The notes below the pieces were generated by a model that saw nothing but the letters and a program-made list of their open reading frames with translations, ran no database searches and was not told where the DNA came from. Of a stretch of DNA of 64,000 nt, positions 57,412-64,000 are shown in pieces. How positions within the stretch are numbered: the stretch's first letter is position 1; every line of letters begins with the position of its first letter. The translations under genes and the position numbers were made by a program. Where the stretch lies: contig JAJKFH010001026.1 in the NCBI GenBank assembly GCA_023333565.1, positions 1-64,000 on the forward strand. The letters run 5' to 3'. Origin of the DNA: Puffinus mauretanicus. Taxonomy: Eukaryota > Chordata > Aves > Procellariiformes > Procellariidae.

Positions 57412-58953
57412 GTATCCACCCCTTATTCTATACCATCTACATCATGCCCAGGTCTCACATTTCCATTCCAATTCATCATCACCACTTTTCCTGCCTTTTG
57501 ATATATACACACACAGAGATATCCTTCCCTTAGTCCAGGGGCCATCCCTCTAAAACGTCTGTTGAGTTCATTTAGTCCATGACTTTGAGCTCCATCTGTC
57601 ATAACAGTCTTTCAGGGCAGGAGAGATGGTGTGTGGTGTTGGACTGTTTCATGCTGAGGACAGTTCTGGTTCCATTATTGCTGCACTCGTCTGGTCCCAT
57701 CATCGTTGCACTCTGCTCACTTTCATCAGAGTTCATTCTTCATTAATCTGGGTGATTCTTTCTGCAATACCATTGATATGACATATAGCAACCATAGAAG
57801 TGATGACATACAGTATTATATAGTGATTAACATAATACAATTCAGTTCATTGGCTATTTTCACCCAAAATCAAATCCCCTTGAGGTACACACCGGACTTC
57901 CCCATCCTTTCGCATCACCCACCAAGTGCACCCAGGTCCTTGAGCAAAAGCAATCCCACAGATGGGTTTTCCCTTGCCCAAGGCAGGAGTAACCCAGACT
58001 GTCTTCCCCAGCATATTTCTTATGTGCACTACAGGAACTTTATCCCCACCTACAGTACGTAAGGGTTTTGATTGGTCAGGGCCAGCTCGAGTGACAGATC
58101 CCCTGGTGTTGACTAACGAGGTGGCTTTTGCTAAATGTGTATCCTAATGCTTGAATGTCCCACCACCCATTGCTCTCAGTGAAGTCTTCAGCAGCCCGTT
58201 GTATCGTTTGATTTTCCAGGAGGCTGGTGCACGGTAGGGGATGTGATAGACCCCCTCAATGCCATGCTCTTTGGCCCAGGTGTCTATGAGGGTGTTTCAG
58301 AAATAAGTCCCGTTGTCTGACTCCGTTCTTTCTGGGGTGCCATGTCGCCATAGGACTTGTTTTTCAAGGCCCAGGATGGTGTTCCGGGCAGTGGCATGGG
58401 GCACAGGGTATGTTTCCAGCCATCCTGTGGTTGCTTCCACCATGGTGAGCACATAGCGCTTGCCTTGGCGGGTTTGTGGGAGTGTGATATAATCAATCTG
58501 CCAGGCCTCCCCATATTTATATTTCAGCCATCGTCCTACATACCAGAGAGGCTTTACTCGCTTGGCTTGCTTGATTGCAGCGCATGTTTCACATTCATGG
58601 ATAACCTGTGCAATAGCGTCCATGGTCAAGTCCACCCCTCGATCACAAGCCCATCTGTATGTTGCATCTCTTCCTTGATGGCCTGAAGTGCCATGGGCCC
58701 TCCGAGCTATAAATAATTCACCCTTATGTTGCCAGTCCAGATCCATCTGAGCCACTTCTGAGCCATTTTGATGTTCTTCCGTGGCCCAACTCTTGGGTAC
58801 CTGAGCATCTACGTGATGTACTTTTACAACCGGGTTCTCTACCCGGGCAGCAATATCTTGCCACAACGCGGTGGCCCAGATGGGTTTACCTCTGCGCTGC
58901 CAGTTGTTCTGCTTCCACTGCTGCAACCACCCCCACAGGGCATTTGCCACCAT
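57412..58953 (-). pseudogene. ERVL-like integrase and 3' region, broken
   Basis: One frame reads from 58953 through the tail of RNase H (TDSWMVANALWGW just upstream and across the start), then an integrase zinc region (ending HECETCAAIKQAKR) and a core with WQIDYITLP (first Asp) and ESDNGTYF (second Asp). A stop occurs at 58297 immediately after. The same frame continues downstream (57847-58029) with a C-terminal stretch containing VTPALGKGKPI. The catalytic Glu region reads KIKRYN, so the expected Glu is not evident. Bases 57412-57846 are non-coding sequence up to the 3' LTR. Confidence 0.85.
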
Positions 58954-59640
58954 CCAGGAGTCAGTATAGAGATAAAGTACTGGCCATTTTTCTCATTCAG
59001 CAATGTCCAAGGCCAGCTGGATGGCTTTCACCTCTGCAAACTGACTCGATTCACCTTCTCCTTCAGCAGTTTCTGCAACTTGGCGTATAGGACTCCATAC
59101 CGCAGCTTTCCACCTCCGATGTTTTCCCACAAGGCGACAGGACCCATCAGTGAACAGGGCATATTGCTTCTTGTTTTCTGGTAGTTTGTTATACAGTGGG
59201 GCCTCTTCAGCACGTGTCACCTCCTCCTCTGGGGATATTCCAAAATCTTTGCCTTCTGGCCAGTTCGTGATCACCTCCAAGATTCCTGGGCGACTGGGGT
59301 TTCCTATTCGGGCCCGTTGTGTGATCAGCGCGACCCACTTACTCCACGTAGCATCGGTTGCATGATGTGTAGAGGGGACGCTCCCTTTGAACATCCAGCC
59401 CAGCACGGGCAGTCGGGGTGCCAGGAGGAGCTGTGCTTCAGTACCAACCACTTCCGAAGCAGCTCGAACCCCTTCACATGCTGCCAATATCTCCTTCTCA
59501 GTTGGAGTGTAGCGGGCCTCGGATCCTCTGTATCCCCGACTCCAGAACCCCAGGGTCGACCTCGAGTCTCCCCTGGTGCTTTCTGCCAGAGGCTCCAGGT
59601 AGGGCCATTCTCCCCGGCTGCGGTGTAGAGCACATTCTTT
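58954..59640 (-). pseudogene. ERVL-like RNase H region, broken
   Basis: From 59487 a frame contains LGWMFKGSVPSTHHATDA, YALFTDGSCRL (RNase H first Asp) and QFAEVKAIQLALDIAE (Glu), then a stop at 58993, after which the same frame continues LYTDSWMVANAL. An overlapping frame at 59633-59325 holds the connection-domain part, so a frame change separates RT from RNase H. Confidence 0.82.
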
Positions 59641-59780
59641 GCATCTTGTCCTGTCCGGACTGGCCCAAGGGCTACTGCCTGAACTATCTCCTGTTTAATT
59701 TGTTCAAAGGCTTGTCGTTGCTCAGGGCCTCATTTGAAATCGTTCTTCTTCCTGGTCATGTGACAGAGAGGGCTTATGAT

Positions 59781-60755
59781 CTAACTGTAATTTGGAATAT
59801 GCATTCTCCAAAAGCCTACAACGCCTAAGAAAGCTTGTGTTTCCTTTTTTCTAATTGGTGGGGACATGGCTGTTATTTTGTTGATCACATCCATTGGGAT
59901 CTGACAACGTCCATCTTGCCATTTTATTTCTAAAAACTGGATCTCCTGTGCAGGTCCCTTGACCTTACTTTGTTTTACGGCAAAGCCAGCCTTCAGAAGG
60001 ATTTGAATTATTTTCTTCCCTTTCTCAAAAACTTCTGCTGTGTTGCCCCATACGATGATGTCGTCAATGTATTGCAGGTGTTCTGGAACCTCACCCTGTT
60101 CCAGTGCGGTGTGGATCAGTCCATGGCAAATGGTAGGGCTGTGTTTCCACCCCTGGGGCAGTCGGTTCCAGGGGTACTGGACGCCCCTCCAAGTGAAAGC
60201 AAACTGTGGCCTGCACTCTGCCACCCAAGGGATTGAGAAGAACGCATTGGCGATATCAGTTGTGGTGTACCACTTGGCTGCCTTTGACTCCAGTTCATAC
60301 TGAAGTTCTAGCGTGTCCAGCATGGCAGCACTCAGGCGCGGCGTGACTTCGTTCAGGCCACGGTAGTCTGCTGTTAGTCTCCACTCTCCATTGGACTTTC
60401 GCATTGGCCATATGGGACTGTTAAAGGGTGAGCGAGTCTTGCTGATCTCTCCTTGGCTCTCCAGTCGACGAATCAGCTTATGGATGGGGATCAGGGAGTC
60501 TCAGTTGGTGCGGTGTTGCCGCCGGTGCACCGTTGTGGTAGCGATTGGTACCTGCTGTTCTTTGACCTTCATCAACCCCACAGCAGAAGGATCCTCCGAG
60601 AGACCGGGCAAGGTGGACAGCTGTTTAATTTCCTCCGTCTCCAGGGCAGCTATACCAAAAGCCCACCGATACCCTTGAAATACCCTCTCCTGAGGTAGTC
60701 TATGCCAAGGGTGCACGGAGCCTCTGGGCCAGTCACAATGGGGTGCCTCTGCCAC
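59781..60755 (-). pseudogene. ERVL-like reverse transcriptase, broken
   Basis: The frame runs from about 60755 with one UGA at 60501-60503. It then contains RLTADYRGLNEV, TTDIANAFFSIP, FAFTWRG, RLPQGWKHSPTI and the catalytic YIDDIIVW, followed by FLGVVGFWR, and stops at 59781. Active-site Asp residues are kept. The internal stop, the terminal stop and the frame difference from the protease make it non-functional. Confidence 0.87.
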
Positions 60756-60940
60756 TCATTCCTGGTTAGGCTCACTTCGGCCTCCAGTACAGTTAACTCT
60801 TGGGATCCCCCTGTCACTCCAGAAATACAAATGGGTTCTGCCCCTCTACAGCTTGATGGCATCAGGGTACACTGTGCACTGGTGTCTACGAGAGCCTTAT
60901 ACTCCTGTGGGTCTGATGTGCCAGGCCATCGAATCCACAC
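60650..60940 (-). pseudogene. ERVL-like aspartic protease region
   Basis: Contains ALVDTSAQCTLMP, in which the usual D-T/S-G is D-T-S, and later TLGIDYLRRGYF, the C-terminal protease feature. It lies in a different frame from both gag and RT. Confidence 0.75.
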
Positions 60941-60993
60941 AGTCCAGTAACCCGGTTGTCCCTTTCCTCCACCTGGCTGGAGGCAGGGCCCCT

Positions 60994-62578
60994 CTAGTCC
61001 TGTTCATCATATTCACTACCCACTTCTTGTAAGTACGAATCAGAAGTCCCTTTATTGAGGTCAGAAGTGGAATCAGCCCTTCTACTCTGTCTGGGGAACT
61101 GCTCACTGGAGACTGGGGCAGCAGTTTTCCTGGAAGAACCCACTTTTGTGGTTGTTTTTCCTTGCAACTCACGTACCCGTGCCTCTAGGGCTGAGGTAGA
61201 TTTTCCATCCCACTTCCTCATGGCCTCTCCATGGTCACACAAGTAAAACCACAGGGTGCCCCAGGGGTGTGTACCTTCTATATCCTCTCTCTTGAGCAGA
61301 AGAACGCTGGCTCCTAATGACTGAGAGGAGAACCTATCTTCTTTGAGTTGCTGGACCTCCTGGGACAGTTTCTGCACAGCAAGGGAGACAAGGGAGGAAG
61401 AGACACTTTCTTTGTATTCCCTGAGTCTGCTAACCGTGTCATCCACCATTGGTGCTTCTTCCTCTTTCCAGCACAGTACTGCCAATGAACTGGCATATGA
61501 CGCTGGTGCGCTCCGTACCAACTTCTGCCACATGGGTCGCATGCACTGGACTTCATCTGGATCTTTGGGTGTTTGGTCATTGTCCAGGTCACTACAAACC
61601 ACCTCCAGCACGCCTAATTCCCTCAGGCACTGGATACCTCTCTCCATGGTGGTCCATTTGCCTGGGTGATATAAAACAGCTTCCTTGAAGGGATACCTTT
61701 CCTTCACGCCTGACAGGAGCTGCCTCCAGAGGCTGAGGACCTGTGTCGCTTTTCCAATTGCTTTGTCAATGCCCCCTTCCCTAGAATGGGATCCCAGCTG
61801 CTTGGCTTCCCTACCCTCTAATTCCAGGCTACTGGCCCCGTTATCCCAGCATCGGAGCAGCCAGGTGACAATGTGCTCGCCTGGACGACGGCTGAAATCT
61901 TTTTGCATATCTCGCAACTCACTCAGGGATAGGGATCGGGTGGTTTCCATCTTATTTACGAGTTCTTCCTCTTCCTCCTCCCCTCCTCGTGATGGCCCTG
62001 CTTTTCCATCATCCCTTTCTAAATGACCTGACTTTTGCTTCCAAGATTTCTTCTTATGTATAGGGGCGACTGATATCAGCAAAGATTGGTCCTCTGGTTC
62101 AGCCGCAGTGCTCGTCCCGGGGGTTGGAGTAGCCGCAGTGTCTGTCTCCGGGCTTGGAAGAGCTGCAGTGTCTGTCCTGGGAGTTGGAGTGGCTGCAGGG
62201 CCTGTCATTTTGTCATCAGATCCGGAGACCTTCTCTTCCCCTTGGGGGTTCTGAGTGGTGTTAAACAGGGCTCGGTAGGCGTGGGCCAGGCCCCAGCACG
62301 TTGCAGTGATTTGTGTCTCCCTAGAATGGCCAGGGTGACAGCATACTTCTTCCAAATATTCTACTAATTTTTCAGGATTCTGCACTTGTTCAGGGGTGAA
62401 GCTCCAAAACACTGGGGGTGCCCACCCACCGTCCTAGGCACTTGCCCAGGCTATCCCACTCATCCTGCCACTCATAACTATCCAGCCTTGGGGCAGATCT
62501 CTTGGTGGTATTCTTAAATAGTTGTTTAACCTTAAACAAGGCCTGAAACACATTCAGGAGACTTAGCAATAGGAACAA
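60994..62578 (-). pseudogene. ERVL-like Gag, with an N-terminal frame change
   Basis: A 472-codon open stretch (62412-60994) with proline/threonine-rich repeats (TPRTDTAALPSPETDTAATP type), a basic KKKSWKQKS stretch, an acidic EEEEEEL run, and a capsid-like region with DMQKDFSRRPGEHIVTWLLRCWDNGA. No ATG opens this stretch in frame. The likely N-terminus (LLSLLNVFQALFKVKQLF, 62578 downward) is in another frame, so a frameshift lies near 62390-62450. No zinc knuckle is seen. Confidence 0.75.
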
Positions 62579-62581
62579 TAA

Positions 62582-62953
62582 TCAAACATTGGTTTGAACA
62601 TCCTTGGGATGTTCAAGAGCTATTGCAATCAGCCTGGAGGAGAAAGGGAAGGTGAAGGAAGGTGTCTCCCCTGTAGATTGGCTCTCCAAGGAGAAGAGGT
62701 AAAAAGTGTAGTTATTAATAGTTTCCGAGAGATAGCTCCCGAAACACAGGGATGACGGCAGTACTGAGTACAATCTCGTGACCAATAAGTTTATCATACC
62801 ATATGCCAGTGTTACACAGTGTAGCAAAGCGATAACCTTAATCCATCTCCCAGAGGTGATAAACAGCACATAAATACTAATAAACAGTATATACAACCAG
62901 TAAGGTGCTACATAATACAACTCCAAGAACAGATTCAACAACTCTGAGAGCAA
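62582..62953 (-). other. Hydrophobic open frame between PBS and gag in the ERVL-like element
   Basis: About 123 codons without an ATG at the start. The frame includes two or three strongly hydrophobic stretches (YVAPYWLYILFISIYVLFI, then IALLHCVTLAYGMINLLV). It is in the same frame as the putative Gag N-terminus, separated by one UGA at 62582-62584. It could be a leader of Gag or chance openness. No homologue was recognised. Confidence 0.4.
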
Positions 62954-63060
62954 ACAAACAAACTTTGTGACCAGTGACTACTAAACTGATATAATGAATG
63001 CTTACAACAAATTTGTTTTAACCAGCTCGGGTCAGATCTGTCGTTATCTCAACCCTTCGT

Positions 63061-63078
63061 GCCCCACGTTGCACACCA
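63061..63078 (-). other. PBS-like site of the ERVL-like element
   Basis: On the minus strand it starts TGGTGTGCAACGTGGGG, 8 nt from the LTR. TGGTGT plus a GTGGGG core resembles a leucine-tRNA type PBS, as known for ERVL, but with mismatches. Confidence 0.4.
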
Positions 63079-63086
63079 GGAAGGAC

Positions 63087-63592
63087 TGTTGTGGTTTAAC
63101 CTGGCAGGCAGCCAAACACCACACAGCCGCTCACTCACTCCCCCACGCACAGTGGGACGGGGGAGAGAACAGGAAAAAAAAGTAAAATTTGTGGATTGAG
63201 ATAAGGACAGTTTAATAGAACAGAAAAGGAAGGGGGAAAAAAAATAATGATAGAATATACAAAATGAGTGATGCACAATGCAATTTCTCACCACCCGCTG
63301 ACCAATAACCAAGCAGCCATCGCAACTTCCTGGACCACGCCTCCTATTTATATACTGAGCATGACGTCATATGGTATGGAATACCCCATTGGCCAGTGGG
63401 GTCAGCTGTCCTGGCTATGCTCCCTCCCAGCTTCTTGCGCACCTGGCAGAGCATGGGAAGCTCAAAAGTCCCTGACTAGGAGACTACTTAGCAACAACTG
63501 AAAACATCAGTGTGTTATCAACATTCTTCTCATACTAAATCCAAAACACAGCACTAGGAAGAAATTTAACTCTATCCCAGCCGAAACCAGGA
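63087..63592 (-). mobile_element. LTR at the 5' side of the ERVL-like element
   Basis: A 506-bp LTR from tgttgtggtttaacctggc to gccgaaaccagga. The final ca expected at the end is missing, replaced by gagagaga. It is the same subfamily as the solo LTR at 28562-29083. A tatttatatactgag TATA-like region (minus strand TATATAAAT) is near 63350. Confidence 0.88.
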
Positions 63593-64000
63593 GAGAGAGA
63601 AAGGTCATCTCCTTTTCTGCCTGTGCCCTACAACTTTACTTTGTCATATTCTTCATCACTTCTGAGCGTTTCCTCTTGGGTGCCGTGGCATAGGACCGAT
63701 GCGTGGCTACACGCCATCTCTTGCACTACGCCATAACAATGAACAGGAGAGTGTGTCTTCATATGGTCATAGCATGCTGGATTGCTGGTATTCTGCTTTC
63801 TGTAGGACTCAGTGGTTGGCTATTTAGCTACGCCTTTTGTGGCTCAAAGGAGATTGAATATTTCTTTTGCGATATCGCTCCCATTCTTGATTTGGTCTGT
63901 TCAGACACATACTTATTCAAGCTTCTTGTGTTCATTGCTACTCCTGTAATTGTTTTGATCCCGCTTATCTTGATAGCAGCCTCTTAAATCCAGATAATCT
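63593..64000 (+). pseudogene. Olfactory receptor pseudogene, cut by an LTR and by the window edge
   Basis: The receptor begins abruptly in TM3 (FSACALQLYFVIFF) next to the ERVL-like LTR. It reads LLGAVA, a stop in place of the Tyr of MAYDRY (near 63690), DRCVATRHLLHYAITMN, an extracellular loop with CGSKEIEYFFCDIAPILDLVC, and TM5. A second stop lies after LILIAAS at about 63985. Everything before TM3 is missing, and no OR sequence lies on the far side of the ERVL-like element. It resembles the arm OR pseudogene in the same segments. Confidence 0.9.

Larger units (their letters stand above)
56868..63592 (-). mobile_element. Degenerate ERVL-like endogenous retrovirus (class III)
   Basis: A minus-strand element. 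In element orientation it reads LTR (63592-63087), PBS-like site, hydrophobic frame, gag, protease, RT, RNase H, integrase, LTR (57411-56868). No env and no dUTPase were found. YIDD-type RT, the integrase order and a Gag unlike class I or II point to ERVL. Several stops and frame changes inactivate it. The two LTRs are of different subtypes and there is no target duplication. Confidence 0.88.

Noticed and set aside
57412..58300. dUTPase downstream of integrase, as in some mammalian ERVL
   Set aside because: No dUTPase motif is readable in any minus-strand frame here.

Overview
The window is vertebrate, almost certainly avian, nuclear DNA. It holds many CR1-type LINE fragments whose 3' ends finish in short ATTCTATG-like repeats, several families of retroviral LTRs, two large endogenous retroviruses and broken class A olfactory receptor (OR) genes. 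No cellular gene with an intact reading frame was recognised. The species and chromosome cannot be told from the sequence. A repeat-rich OR cluster, or an ampliconic region such as part of a W chromosome, would both fit.

The main architecture is a giant inverted repeat. The left arm (1-21808, running off the left edge of the window) and the right arm (29982-43259) are reverse complements, separated by an 8.17-kb spacer (21809-29981). Without the provirus described below, each visible arm is 13278 bp. I noticed only three base differences in what I compared. Each arm carries the same frameshifted OR pseudogene, a CR1 nested inside an LTR with a solo LTR nested inside the CR1, and a CR1 nested inside another CR1.

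The left arm alone carries an 8526-bp provirus on the minus strand (1096-9621). It has two LTRs, a tRNA-Arg primer binding site, a polypurine tract, 4-bp target duplications and uninterrupted gag, pol and env frames. Gag and pol lie in one frame separated by a single UGA, followed by sequence that can fold into an H-type pseudoknot. This is the gammaretroviral readthrough arrangement, with UGA at the stop. The right arm keeps the exact unoccupied site. The two LTRs differ at 14 or more positions although the arms are nearly identical, so the provirus looks older than the arm identity. Possible explanations are arm-to-arm gene conversion, duplication from an insertion-free haplotype, or an assembly join of two haplotypes.

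The spacer holds an LTR fragment, a three-level nest (CR1 containing an LTR containing a CR1), a degenerate OR and a solo LTR inside an older LTR. Right of the palindrome are a decayed CR1, a minus-strand CR1 tail, about 7.8 kb with no recognisable content, and a degenerate ERVL-like element on the minus strand (56868-63592, no env). The right-hand LTR of that element abuts a truncated OR pseudogene that runs off the window.
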